DNA of 64,000 nt from Roseiarcus sp050010035 (GCA_050010035.1 JBEKLU010000009.1:1-64000), one strand, 5' to 3'; positions 45,710 to 54,143 are shown, numbered from the stretch's first letter. A program made the numbers and translations. The notes: a model not told the origin generated them from the letters alone.

Positions 45710-46519
45710 TCAGCGCGACGCCGCCTGCGGCGCGCCGTAACGAACGATCGTCAAATTGTTGGGCCCGGCGCCGTTGACGTCGCCGGTCGTCTCGGCTTGG
45801 CCGGCGCTGTCGGCCAGACTGCGCAGGACCAGGTGCAGGTTGGAGTTGCCAGCCTGCTGGGCGAGGATGATCAATTCGGCCTGGGACGGGTCGAGCTCCA
45901 ACGTCGCATTGGCCCCGACGACGACCTTCTTGCCGTTTTCCTCCTGGACGTTCTGTCCGATGGCCAGAATGCGGACGTTGGTCAGGATGGTTCGCGCGCC
46001 GATCACCGGGACGCCGCGGGCTTTCGTCGCTTCCTCGTCGTGAAAGATGGTGATGACGTCGACGCGGTCGTTGGGCAGGATGAAGCCGCCGGCGTAGGAA
46101 TCGCCGACGTTGTCGATCTTGATCGCGACAGCGCGCATTCCCGGCGGCAGGATCGCCGACATGAAGCCGCTGTTGCCGCCTTTGACCAGCTTGTCCCGGC
46201 GCATCGGCTCGCCGCGCAGGAACGCCTCGCGGGTCAACGAGCCTTCGATGTCCTCCTTGGCGTGAGGACCGCTCGACTTGGCGATCATGTATTCCGAGAG
46301 CGCCGCTTTGGGCCACGCTTGCCAGGCGATCGAGGCGTCGGTGACCTCCGTGCCCATCGGAATGTCCTGCGCCGCGACCAGCACTTCGTCGGTGTCGACC
46401 TTGGGCGCCGCGGCGACGGCGGCGGGCCGCGGCGGCGGGGACGAATTGTTGAACAGGACATAGGCGGCGCCGAAGGCGACGACCGTCGCTCCGAGAACCG
46501 CGATCTGCACTTTGTTCAT
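45710..46519 (-). CDS. cpaB: Tad pilus assembly protein CpaB (RcpC)
   Basis: A 269-residue protein with an N-terminal membrane anchor (IAVLGATVVAFGAAYVLF), a SAF domain (VLVAAQDIPMGTEVTDASIAWQAWP) and an RcpC/CpaB domain (PPGMRAVAIKIDNVGDSYAGGFILPNDRVDVI in parts). It spans the periplasm between platform and secretin. The start MNKVQIAVLG at 46519 gives the proper signal anchor; the longer frame to 46576 adds unrelated residues. Stop is 15 bases before cpaC. Confidence 0.93.
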   Translation of the reverse strand: MNKVQIAVLGATVVAFGAAYVLFNNSSPPPRPAAVAAAPKVDTDEVLVAAQDIPMGTEVTDASIAWQAWPKAALSEYMIAKSSGPHAKEDIEGSLTREAFLRGEPMRRDKLVKGGNSGFMSAILPPGMRAVAIKIDNVGDSYAGGFILPNDRVDVITIFHDEEATKARGVPVIGARTILTNVRILAIGQNVQEENGKKVVVGANATLELDPSQAELIILAQQAGNSNLHLVLRSLADSAGQAETTGDVNGAGPNNLTIVRYGAPQAASR

Positions 46520-46663
46520 GAACTCGAGCCCTTTTCGCGCCCCGTAACCCAACGTGAGCCCAATAAGAGCAGCCAATCGTCAAATTACGGTTAATCAGGC
46601 GTATCTAACTGATTACCGAATGATGAAGGGCGCGCGCGCCTTCCGCCGCGCCAAATCGGGCGC

Positions 46664-47182
46664 TTACAGGCTCGCCGCGGCGCGCCAGATCTGCGTCTGG
46701 GGATAGAGCATCAGCCCCGCCGCAGCGAGGGCGATCCCGTAGGGGACGCCGGTCTTGCGGTCGTGCAGCCGCGCGATCCATTCGTGGCGGGAAAGCCAGG
46801 TCGGCAGCACGAAGCCTCGCGCCAGCAGAATAAGGATGGTCAGCGCGCCTCCGTAGATCGCGGCGGACGCGCAATAGGGCAAAACCATGCTCCAGCCGAG
46901 CCACAGCGAAGTCGCCGCGGCGAGTTTGGCGTCGCCGCCGCCGATGAAGCCGAGCGAGAACAGCGCGAACGCCACGACCAGGACCGTGGCGGCGCAGGAA
47001 AGATTGACCAGGATGACGCCGTAGGGGACGCCGACCGCGACGGCCAGCACGAAATAACCGATCGCCAGAGCCGCGCTGACGCGATTGGGGATCGTCATCG
47101 TGACGAGGTCCATCGACGCCGCCAAGGCCATCGCGGCGGGAAAGAAGATGATTGTCGCAGGGATGAGGATCGTCGCAGCCAT
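46664..47182 (-). CDS. cpaA: Prepilin peptidase CpaA
   Basis: A 172-residue A24-family membrane aspartyl protease. Five to six membrane helices; catalytic aspartates are in SMDLVTMTIPN near residue 25 and GGGDAKL near residue 82. It removes the leader of Flp pilin. As usual for TadV/CpaA, the N-methylation domain is absent. Separated from cpaB by 144 non-coding bases that include an AT-rich patch, so cpaB-onward may have its own promoter. Confidence 0.93.
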   Translation of the reverse strand: MAATILIPATIIFFPAAMALAASMDLVTMTIPNRVSAALAIGYFVLAVAVGVPYGVILVNLSCAATVLVVAFALFSLGFIGGGDAKLAAATSLWLGWSMVLPYCASAAIYGGALTILILLARGFVLPTWLSRHEWIARLHDRKTGVPYGIALAAAGLMLYPQTQIWRAAASL

Positions 47183-47340
47183 GGTCCGCCAGGGGTGATC
47201 GAGGGGTCGCCGCCAGCGATTCTAGAGAGCAAACGTTGCTCGGCGGTTACCTCGCCCTCGCCGCGCCGGCGCGCAATGGAGAAGGCGCGGGCGAACGGGG
47301 TTCGCCGGCGCCTTAAGGACGTGGTTCGGCTTCTTTGCGC

Positions 47341-47505
47341 TCAACTCATCGCGTTGCCGACTTCCGTGAACGTGCTGCTCATCTTGGTGCCGAGAACCTG
47401 CAGGGAACCGATGATGAAAACCGCGATCAAAGAGGCAATCAGCGCGTATTCGATCGCGGTGGCGCCGCCATCGTCGGCGACGAATAGCTTGAGAGACTTA
47501 ATCAT
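47341..47505 (-). CDS. Flp family type IVb pilin
   Basis: A 54-residue prepilin: basic leader MIKSLKLFVADDGG, cleavage site G|ATAIEY, then hydrophobic segment ALIASLIAVFIIGSLQVLG and a short tail ending in NAMS. The Glu-Tyr after the cleavage site is the Flp hallmark. CGGAG lies 9 bases ahead of the ATG at 47505. First gene of the Tad locus and the pilus subunit itself; 158 non-coding bases separate it from cpaA. Confidence 0.95.
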   Translation of the reverse strand: MIKSLKLFVADDGGATAIEYALIASLIAVFIIGSLQVLGTKMSSTFTEVGNAMS

Positions 47506-47678
47506 GACTTGACTCCGAGGCGAAGAAACTCATGTCCGTCCCTGGCGAAACGGGACGCCGCTGGGAAAGCGCAGCTTATGGCCGCGCTATTTCCGCTGTG
47601 TTAATTCGAACGCATAAAAAGGCCGGCAAATGCGCTTTGCGCCGCCTAATGGTTAACGCGCGCGCCGACGCGCAGGTT

Positions 47679-48023
47679 TCACGGCGCGGCGAGGTCGAGC
47701 CAGCAACGCCCCTCGCGGTCCTCGACTTCGATCAGCCAGAGGTCGGGATCGAAGGCGATTTCCTTCGCCATGCGCGCTTCGACGAAATCGGCCCCGACCC
47801 ATTCCTGCGCGTGGGCGCGGGCCCATAGCCGCTCGACGCCGCGCTCGGCGACTTCCGACTGCGGCGCCGGCCCGAACAGCGCGGCCCGCCCGTCGAGCCG
47901 GTCGACCTTGACCCAGATCGCGCCCGCCTCGGCCGCGCCGCGACGGCGCAACGCCGCGAACGCTCCTTCGACGGCGACGCGCCTGAGGTGCGCGGCGACC
48001 CAAATGTCCGACCGCAGGCGCAC
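47679..48023 (-). CDS. DUF1491 family protein
   Basis: A 114-residue protein starting GTG (MRLRSDIWVAAHLRRVAVEG), with GAIWVKVDRLDG, ALFGPAPQS and DPDLWLIEVEDREGRCWL. This order matches DUF1491, a small alphaproteobacterial family. Function unknown. It starts 5 bases after the peptidoglycan-binding gene, in a three-gene operon led by the DivJ-like kinase. Confidence 0.9.
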   Translation of the reverse strand: MRLRSDIWVAAHLRRVAVEGAFAALRRRGAAEAGAIWVKVDRLDGRAALFGPAPQSEVAERGVERLWARAHAQEWVGADFVEARMAKEIAFDPDLWLIEVEDREGRCWLDLAAP

Positions 48024-48028
48024 CGGGC

Positions 48029-48631
48029 CTATCGCCCGGACGCGTTGGCGGCAGCGTTGAGCTGTTTGAGCAGCCGCGGCGTGACGTCGATGGAAGCGGG
48101 AAGCGAATGGGCGCGCTCGAAATCGCGCAGCGCCGCCGAAGTCGCCGCATCGAGAGTTCCGTCGGCGGCGAGGGAGTAGCCGAGCCTGATCAGCGCGTTC
48201 TGCGCCGCCAGGACCGGCTTTTGCGCCTCTTTGCCGGCTTCCTCGCGCAAGATCTCGCCGATCGCGTCGACGCCGCGCGCGCCGGCCGAGGCTTCGCCGC
48301 CAGACCCGAGATCGGCCGGCCGCGCCGGCGGCAGCACGGCGAGGGGCGTCGGCTCGCGCGCCTTGGCCGCCGGCGCCGGCGGCGCCTCGAGGGCGGGCCG
48401 GGGCGCGGCGAAGAACGGGGCGGGATGACGTTGGTGTTGGAGAGTCAAGGCGTTGAGCACGATTCCGGTCAGCACGGCCGCCAGCGCGGCGCCGGCGTAT
48501 CCGCGCGCGGGCAGGGCGCGCAGGCGCCGCAACGTCGCCGCGACGACCCCTTGTCGTGCGGCCCGCCGCCCGGGGCGCGCCTCCCCCGAGAGGACCGAAT
48601 CATGGCGCGTCCGCGCTAACGCCTCAGGCAA
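48029..48631 (-). CDS. Peptidoglycan-binding domain protein, membrane-anchored
   Basis: A 200-residue protein. A basic N-terminus is followed by one membrane helix (YAGAALAAVLTGIVLNALTL near residue 45), a Pro/Ala-rich linker and a C-terminal PGRP-type peptidoglycan-binding helical domain (AQNALIRLGYSLAADGTLDAATSAALRDFERAHSLP near residues 142-180). Likely inner-membrane, reaching the wall. It overlaps the preceding kinase gene by 8 bases. Its link to a DivJ-like kinase suggests a role in polar growth or division, which is an inference. Confidence 0.85.
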   Translation of the reverse strand: MPEALARTRHDSVLSGEARPGRRAARQGVVAATLRRLRALPARGYAGAALAAVLTGIVLNALTLQHQRHPAPFFAAPRPALEAPPAPAAKAREPTPLAVLPPARPADLGSGGEASAGARGVDAIGEILREEAGKEAQKPVLAAQNALIRLGYSLAADGTLDAATSAALRDFERAHSLPASIDVTPRLLKQLNAAANASGR

Positions 48632-50477
48632 TTTTCTTCTCCTGCGTCGGCGCTGAGCCGCGCGGGGCGTTGCGATGGCCGAAACTGGAGGTCGTCTCCA
48701 GGCTCGCCGCCGCGCCGCGGCCGGGCTTCTGTTCGCCGCTGCAAACGAGCGGCAACCGCGCGGTCACGCGCGTGCCGACGCCGGCGACGCTTTCGAGCCG
48801 CAGGGCGCCGCCGTGCAGCCCGATCAGGCCGCGCACCAGCGACAGCCCCAGCCCCGCCCCTTCGAAACCGCGGTCGTAGTCGGCGCGGACTTGGAAGAAC
48901 GGATCGCCGAGCCGCGGCAGGAACTCGGCGGGAATGCCGATGCCGGTGTCGGTGACATGAATATGCATGGCGTCGCCGACGGTGTCGGCGCCCACGGTGA
49001 CGCGTCCCCCAGGCCCGGTGAATTTCACCGCGTTGGACAGGAGGTTAATCAGGATCTGCCGGCAGGCGCGCTTGTCGGCGACCAATTCGCCCGCGCCGGC
49101 CAGCGACGCCCTGACGAGCTCGACCTTGCCGGCCTCGGCTTTGAGCCGCAGCATGTCGCAGCAGTCGGCGATCAGAGGCGCGACCTCGAAGGGCTCGGGC
49201 AGGATGCGAAACTTGCCCGCCGCGATTTTCGACGTGTCGAGGATGAGATTGACCATCGACAGAAGGTGTTCGGCCGAGGCGTGAATGATCTTGGCGTATT
49301 CGCTTTGCCTGGCCGCCTCGCGCGGCGCCAGCTCGGGGTCGCCGAGCATTTCGGAAAATCCGAGGATTGCGTTGAGCGGCGTGCGCAATTCGTGGCTGAC
49401 GTTGGCCAGTAGGCGATCCTTCCACGCATTGGCGAGCTCGGCTTCGGCGCGCGCCGCCTCCAGCCTCTGCTCGCCGGTCTTGGCGTCGGTGACGTTGCGC
49501 ACCACGGACATCGCGACGGCGCCGTCGTCGTCGAGGCCGGCGTTCCCCTCGGGGCTGAATCGATGAACGCGGATTTCCGCCCAGGCGAAAACCGGTTCGT
49601 CGTAGCCGGCGGCCGAGCGCGCCGCTTCGCCGGTGCGCAGCCGAACTGTCGCGGTGGTCGTTCCGTCGCGCCGCGCCGCGGCATCGATCGTGTGCAGGTA
49701 GGCGGGACGGTCGGCCACATGGATCCGGTTGAAGAAGCCGCGGCCGACGAGGCTGTCGGCGGTCAGAGCGAACAGCGCCGGCGCGTCGCCGCTCGCCGAG
49801 ATCACGCCGCCGCCGGCGTCGTGCCGCATCACCAGATCGCCGATCGCGTTCGAGAGAACCCGATAGCGTTTGGAGTCGGCGATTTCGACGCGGCGGCGGG
49901 CCTGGCGCAGCTTGCGCTCGCCCAGCAAGTGCAGCGCCGCGTAGGCGCCGGCCGGGGCGGCGAGCGCCGCCGCGCCGGCCGCGCTCATCGGCGTCGCGTC
50001 GCCGATCCATCCGGCGCTCTGCGCGCACGCCAGCGCGAGCAGAACCGCGATCGCCAGCAGGCTGGCGAACCGCAACATCGACGACGAACCGGCGATCGCC
50101 GCTTCGAGCGGCAGCAGCATCAGCCATCCCAGACTCAGCTCGGGCGACAATCGCGCCCCGACCGTCACGATGAGGGCGAGCAAAACCAGGCTGAAGAGCG
50201 AGATGAGCTGGGCCTCGATCAGGTTTCCGGTGCGGGCGAGATGGGCGATCGCGGCCAGCGGCGCGATCAGCCAAACAACGACGCCGACCTGCCATATCTC
50301 TCCCGCGCCGGCCATCGAGAGATAGCGCGGGACGAACGCGGCGACGAAAACGAGGGTCGCCAAACGCGCCGCCATGAACAGCTCATGGCGCGCGCGCTCG
50401 ACGTGGCTGGCGCGAGCGTCGGGATGGACGAGTTCCTCGATGCGCCGCCGCGCCAGAGCGATGGGACTAGAGAACAC
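48624..50477 (-). CDS. DivJ-like PAS sensor histidine kinase
   Basis: A 617-residue kinase starting GTG. About six N-terminal membrane helices (residues 30-190), a PAS-like domain (RYRVLSNAIGDLVMRHD), then HisKA (LLANVSHELRTPLNAILGFSEML, phosphoacceptor His) and HATPase with NLLSNAVKFT, DTGIGIP and GAGLGLSLV. DivJ and PleC share this output; the multi-helix membrane part and the partner genes (peptidoglycan-binding, DUF1491) point to DivJ, which phosphorylates DivK. Assignment to DivJ is by context. Confidence 0.85.
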   Translation of the reverse strand: MFSSPIALARRRIEELVHPDARASHVERARHELFMAARLATLVFVAAFVPRYLSMAGAGEIWQVGVVVWLIAPLAAIAHLARTGNLIEAQLISLFSLVLLALIVTVGARLSPELSLGWLMLLPLEAAIAGSSSMLRFASLLAIAVLLALACAQSAGWIGDATPMSAAGAAALAAPAGAYAALHLLGERKLRQARRRVEIADSKRYRVLSNAIGDLVMRHDAGGGVISASGDAPALFALTADSLVGRGFFNRIHVADRPAYLHTIDAAARRDGTTTATVRLRTGEAARSAAGYDEPVFAWAEIRVHRFSPEGNAGLDDDGAVAMSVVRNVTDAKTGEQRLEAARAEAELANAWKDRLLANVSHELRTPLNAILGFSEMLGDPELAPREAARQSEYAKIIHASAEHLLSMVNLILDTSKIAAGKFRILPEPFEVAPLIADCCDMLRLKAEAGKVELVRASLAGAGELVADKRACRQILINLLSNAVKFTGPGGRVTVGADTVGDAMHIHVTDTGIGIPAEFLPRLGDPFFQVRADYDRGFEGAGLGLSLVRGLIGLHGGALRLESVAGVGTRVTARLPLVCSGEQKPGRGAAASLETTSSFGHRNAPRGSAPTQEKKIA

Positions 50478-50538
50478 GAGCCTCGGCCTCCGCGACCATT
50501 GGGTCGATCGACCACGCCCGAACGATCCCAGCCCGCGC

Positions 50539-50553
50539 TTAAATCAACGCTAA
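50539..50553 (-). promoter_or_regulatory. CtrA-like site ahead of the DivJ-like kinase gene
   Basis: On the minus strand TTAG, seven bases, TTAA: one mismatch from TTAA-N7-TTAA. It lies about 60 bases upstream of the kinase start in a 301-base gap that otherwise shows no gene. Eye-based prediction. Confidence 0.3.
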
Positions 50554-50778
50554 AGTCGAGCGCGCCCACCCGGTCCGACGTCGCTTTGGGGGCCTGCGGC
50601 GGCGACTGCCTGCTCGCGTGGTTACCAAATCGTCACCGAGCGCCGCTCGGCCTTGCCGCCGAGTTAATCCCGGCGCTCGAATGCGCGCCTTTGCCTGCAC
50701 GAGAGTTCAAGCCGGACGCGCTAGGGTCCACTTCGCCGCCACAAAGTCCGGCGGCGGCTCTCGACTCGAAGCGCGCCC

Positions 50779-51087
50779 ATGGGTTTCCTCCTGCGATCCG
50801 CCTTTTGGCTCGGCCTGGCCTTCAACGCGATGCCCTGGGGCGAGGCGCGATTGAGCGACGCCGTCCCGGCCGCGCGCGAACTCGCCGCCGGCGCGGCGAC
50901 GCAAGGGCGCGACGGGGCTGCCTCGGCGGTCGCCGGCGCCCTGCTGCGCGCGGCGCTGGCCTCCCGGCCGCCGGTCGGCGACGCCGCGACCCGCCCGGCC
51001 GCGACGCGACGCGCCTCGGTCGATACGCTCTCGGCCGCCGATCGCGTGGCGCCCTGGCGCGGCGCCGGCGCGCGCGCCGCGCTTTGA
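50779..51087 (+). CDS. DUF5330-like small membrane or secreted protein
   Basis: A 102-residue protein with the N-terminal hydrophobic segment MGFLLRSAFWLGLAFNAMPW and a C-terminal TLSAADRVAPWRG. Both ends resemble the Rhizobiales DUF5330 family, whose members end in a similar ADxxPPWRG. The middle is Ala/Arg-rich and without motif. No strong ribosome-binding site is seen, and a longer antisense frame exists, so the call rests on the two family-like ends. Confidence 0.65.
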   Translation: MGFLLRSAFWLGLAFNAMPWGEARLSDAVPAARELAAGAATQGRDGAASAVAGALLRAALASRPPVGDAATRPAATRRASVDTLSAADRVAPWRGAGARAAL

Positions 51088-51150
51088 GCGCGGCGCAGGG
51101 TAGCGGGTTCATTGGCTTTTCGGCTTTCGACCCAAAGCCGCTTTTCCGCG

Positions 51151-51557
51151 TTAGGCAAGAGCTGAGAAGAATGGGCAGCCATTGCTGCGGGCAGGCCCGC
51201 TTCGCGCGGTCGACAAGAACGCCGGTTGCCAGGTCGACGCGAAGATCGAGAATAATGGCGTCCATGTCCCGAGCGCGCTGGCAAAGATGGCAAAACTCTT
51301 TTCAATGAGAAGCGCCACGACGAAGACGTCCAATGCGACCACGACGGCGAGGAACGGCAGCGCGGTCGTCAGCGGCCTCGTGCAGGCGAAGCGCGTAAAA
51401 TAGAGCCAACTCAGGCCGGCAAGGCGATTGGCGCGACGATCGCGTGCAGAATGAGCGCGCCACGTTCCGTCATGACGCCAAAACCGATCGCGATCGCGCC
51501 GGCGCGCACAAGCCACCCGGCGATGGTCGCGGCGCGCCCGGTCGTTGTCCCCACCAT
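51151..51557 (-). pseudogene. Small multi-pass membrane protein, frameshifted
   Basis: Frame one starts ATG at 51557 (MVGTTTGRAATIAGWLVRAG, GAAGGA upstream) and runs through GVMTERGALILHAIVAPIA before a premature stop at 51411. The sequence then continues in another frame as LAGLSWLYFTRFACTRPLTTAL and further membrane segments (LPFLAVVVALDVFVVALLI). One extra base near 51422-51424 would fuse these into a protein of about 130 residues with three or four helices. Family not recognised. Adjacent to the arsenic genes on the same strand. Confidence 0.6.
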
Positions 51558-51679
51558 AGGCTTTGTCCTTCGCAGCCTCCGTTCGCCTCGGCGAGGACGC
51601 CGCCGGCCATTCCTGCCACGCCAAAGGACGCGGTCATGAAGACGAGCGCCAACGCCGACCAAATCGCCCGGCGCATCAT
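51470..51679 (-). CDS. Possible short membrane/signal-peptide protein, unclear
   Basis: Starts MMRRAIWSALALVFMTASFG with a strong GGAGGGG just upstream, giving one convincing hydrophobic helix up to AGGVLAEANGG. After that the frame becomes Arg/Pro-rich and overlaps the next gene by about 90 bases in another frame, so its true 3' end is probably lost to a frameshift. It may be the first gene of a decayed two-gene unit behind acr3. Not identified. Confidence 0.4.
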   Translation of the reverse strand: MMRRAIWSALALVFMTASFGVAGMAGGVLAEANGGCEGQSLWWGQRPGAPRPSPGGLCAPARSRSVLAS

Positions 51680-51763
51680 GGCCCCTCCGACGCCGCCAGA
51701 CGCGATCGGGAACGTTCGACGCGGCAAACAACCAACCCACGCCGACGCGGTTTCGCAGAACGC

Positions 51764-52831
51764 TCACCGACCGCGGGCCGGCGCCGCCGAAGGACGTGCG
51801 GCCGACTTCGCGCCGCTTTCGTACCAACCCTTCGACCGATTGACGATCCAGACCACCGACAGCATCACCGGAACTTCGATCAGCACGCCGACGACGGTGG
51901 CGAGCGCCGCGCCCGAGTTGAAGCCGAACAGGCTGATGGCGGCGGCGACCGCCAGCTCGAAGAAGTTGCTGGCCCCGATCAGCGCCGACGGGCCGGCGAC
52001 GCAATGCTGTTCGCCCATGAAGCGGTTCAAGAGATAGGCGAGGCCGGCGTTGAAATAGACCTGGATCAGGATCGGCGTCGCCAGCATGAGGATGATGATC
52101 GGCTGGGCGATGATCTCCTCGCCCTGAAAGCCGAAGAGCAGCACCAAGGTCGCCAGGAGCGCGACCAGCGAGACGGGTTGCAGCGTCGCGAGCAGGCGCG
52201 ACAGCGCCGCCGGCCCGCCGGTCGTCAGCAGGCGACGACGCAGGAGTTGCGCTGCGATCACCGGCACGACGATGTAGAGGACGACCGAAAGCACGAGCGT
52301 GCTCCACGGCACGGAAATCGCGGAGAGGCCGAGCAGCAGGCCGACGATCGGCGCGAACGCGAACACCATGATCGTGTCGTTCAACGCGACCTGGGTCAGG
52401 GTGAAATGCGGCTCGCCTCGGGTCAGGTTCGACCACACGAACACCATCGCCGTGCACGGCGCGGCCGCGAGGATGATCAGGCCGGCGATGTAGGAACTGA
52501 CCTGGTCGGCAGGCAAATAGGGCCGGAAGAGATGGCCGATGAAGAACGCGCCGAGGGCCGCCATCGAGAACGGCTTGACGGCCCAGTTGATGAACAAGGT
52601 CACGCCGATGCCGCGCCAGTGCTGGCCGACTTCGCGCAGGGCGGCGAAGTCGATCTTGATCAGCATGGGAACGACCATGAGCCAGATCAGCGCCGCCACC
52701 GGCAGATTGACTTTGGCGATTTCCGCCGCGCCGATGGCGTGAAACGCGCCCGGCGCGAGATGGCCGAGGGCGACGCCGACGACGATGCACAAGGCGACCC
52801 ATAAGGTGAGATAACGTTCGAACAGAGACAT
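51764..52831 (-). CDS. acr3: Arsenite efflux transporter Acr3
   Basis: A 355-residue membrane transporter of the Acr3 (bile/arsenite/riboflavin transporter) family with ten predicted helices. The signature AAPCTAMVFVWSNLTRGE carries the essential cysteine; LNDTIMVFAFAPIVGLLLG follows, and NAGLAYLLNRFMG and ASNFFELAVAAAISLFG are typical. It exports As(III) using proton motive force. Last intact gene of the ars operon, 10 bases after arsC. Relatives are sometimes labelled ArsB, though the ArsB family is unrelated. Confidence 0.95.
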   Translation of the reverse strand: MSLFERYLTLWVALCIVVGVALGHLAPGAFHAIGAAEIAKVNLPVAALIWLMVVPMLIKIDFAALREVGQHWRGIGVTLFINWAVKPFSMAALGAFFIGHLFRPYLPADQVSSYIAGLIILAAAPCTAMVFVWSNLTRGEPHFTLTQVALNDTIMVFAFAPIVGLLLGLSAISVPWSTLVLSVVLYIVVPVIAAQLLRRRLLTTGGPAALSRLLATLQPVSLVALLATLVLLFGFQGEEIIAQPIIILMLATPILIQVYFNAGLAYLLNRFMGEQHCVAGPSALIGASNFFELAVAAAISLFGFNSGAALATVVGVLIEVPVMLSVVWIVNRSKGWYESGAKSAARPSAAPARGR

Positions 52832-52841
52832 TGTGAAATTC

Positions 52842-53267
52842 CTATGCCGTCGCCACGCGCCGCCCGTGATCGTCGATCACGCGCTCGCCGTCCTCCTTGA
52901 TGAATGGTCCGCGTTGCGGCGGCAGCAGATCGAAGACCTTTTCCGAGGGGCGGCACAGGCGCACGCCGTTCGGCGTCACGACGAGCGGCCGGTTCATCAG
53001 GATCGGATGCGCGCCGATCGCGTCGAGCAGCGCGTCGTCTGAGAGCGAGGGATCGGCGAGGGCGAGATCGTGAAACGGCGTGCCTTTCTCGCGCAAGATC
53101 TCGCGAACCGTCAGGCCGGCGCGAGCGAGCAGTTGCGTCAACAGCAACCGCGTCGGCGGGCATTTGAGATATTCGACGATATGCGGCTCGACGCCGGAAT
53201 TGCGGATCATCGCGAGCGCGTTGCGCGAGGTTCCGCAGGCGGGATTGTGGTAGATGATCGCGTCCAT
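52842..53267 (-). CDS. arsC: Arsenate reductase, glutaredoxin-dependent ArsC
   Basis: A 141-residue ArsC of the Spx/glutaredoxin class. The catalytic cysteine is in IIYHNPACGTSRNAL near residue 11, and arginines in MNRPLVV and VRLCRPSEKV match the arsenate-binding triad of the plasmid R773 enzyme. It reduces As(V) to As(III) using glutathione and glutaredoxin. It starts within the last base of the upstream reductase stop (TGATG), so translation is coupled. Confidence 0.94.
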   Translation of the reverse strand: MDAIIYHNPACGTSRNALAMIRNSGVEPHIVEYLKCPPTRLLLTQLLARAGLTVREILREKGTPFHDLALADPSLSDDALLDAIGAHPILMNRPLVVTPNGVRLCRPSEKVFDLLPPQRGPFIKEDGERVIDDHGRRVATA

Positions 53268-53794
53268 CACGCGACCTCGGAGCGGGGCTTGGTCGCGCCT
53301 TCGAGCGTCCCGATCTCGCGCAGCTTCGCGGTGAGCGACAACTTGTCGAGGCTCTTGATCGGCAGGTTCGCGAAGACGGAAATCCGGTTTTTGACGTAGC
53401 GCGCGGCGGCGACGAAGGCCGCCTCCTTCCGAATGTCCGTTCCCTCGACGGCGGCCGGGTCTTCGATGCCCCAATGAGCAGTCATCGGCTGGCCCGGCCA
53501 GACCGGGCAGGCCTCGCGCGCCGCGTCGTCGCAAAGGGTGAAGACGAAATCCATCGTCGGGGCGCCGGGGACGGAGAATTCCTCCCAGTCCTTCGAGCGC
53601 AAGCCGTCGATCGGGAACTCCAGCCTTTCCAGCACCTTTATGGCGAAAGGATTGACTTCGCCCTTGGGGTGGCTTCCCGCCGAATACGCGTTGAAGCGGC
53701 CTGCGCCGACTTTGCGCAGGATCGATTCGGCGAGGATCGAGCGCCCGCTGTTGCCGGTGCACAGGAACAAGACGTTGAAGATGCGCTCAGCCAT
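53267..53794 (-). CDS. arsC: Arsenate reductase, low-molecular-weight phosphatase type
   Basis: A 175-residue protein of the LMW protein tyrosine phosphatase fold: P-loop LCTGNSGRS near residue 11, with the second redox pair in TLCDDAAREACPVWPG as in thioredoxin-coupled ArsC (Cys82/Cys89). The P-loop has glycine where most ArsC have alanine (NSARS). C-terminal 25 residues are an extension. Its coexistence with a glutaredoxin-type ArsC gives two biochemically separate reduction routes. Overlaps arsR by 8 bases. Confidence 0.92.
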   Translation of the reverse strand: MAERIFNVLFLCTGNSGRSILAESILRKVGAGRFNAYSAGSHPKGEVNPFAIKVLERLEFPIDGLRSKDWEEFSVPGAPTMDFVFTLCDDAAREACPVWPGQPMTAHWGIEDPAAVEGTDIRKEAAFVAAARYVKNRISVFANLPIKSLDKLSLTAKLREIGTLEGATKPRSEVA

Positions 53795-54143
53795 GAGCGG
53801 CCTCCTTAGGTGGGCAGCAAGGGGCGAGATCGGCGATCAACGGCGCGCACAGATCGGCGCGCCCGCCGCAGCAGTCTTTGAGCAGAAACAACGCGACCTC
53901 GCGGAAGCGCGCGAGGCTGGCGCGATAGACGATGGAGCGGCTGTGGCGTTCGCCGACGATCAGACGAGCGCGCGCGAGAACGGCGAGATGCGCCGACATG
54001 GTGTTCTGGGGAACCTCGATGAGGCGCGCCAGTTCGCCGGCCGGAACGCCGTCGGGCTCGCGCTCGACCAGCAGCCGGAACGTGTCGAGCCGGGTCGATT
54101 GAGCTAGCGCCGCCAAGGCGGCTATGGCTTCTATATTATCCAT
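53787..54143 (-). CDS. arsR: ArsR family repressor (first ars operon)
   Basis: A 118-residue winged-helix repressor: LAQSTRLDTFRLLVEREPDG, recognition helix region VPQNTMSAHLAVLARARLI, then SIVYRASLARFREV. Cysteines cluster near the C-terminus (KDCCGGRADLC and APCCPP), the likely As(III) site, unlike the ELCVCDL site in alpha-3 of the R773 repressor. The start codon lies inside a palindrome (54137-54171), so it should repress itself and the reductase/acr3 genes. Confidence 0.92.
   Translation of the reverse strand: MDNIEAIAALAALAQSTRLDTFRLLVEREPDGVPAGELARLIEVPQNTMSAHLAVLARARLIVGERHSRSIVYRASLARFREVALFLLKDCCGGRADLCAPLIADLAPCCPPKEAAHG

Noticed and set aside
50721..51305. 194-residue minus-strand frame opposite the DUF5330-like gene
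   Set aside because: Low-complexity translation without family resemblance; the plus-strand frame has family-like N- and C-termini.
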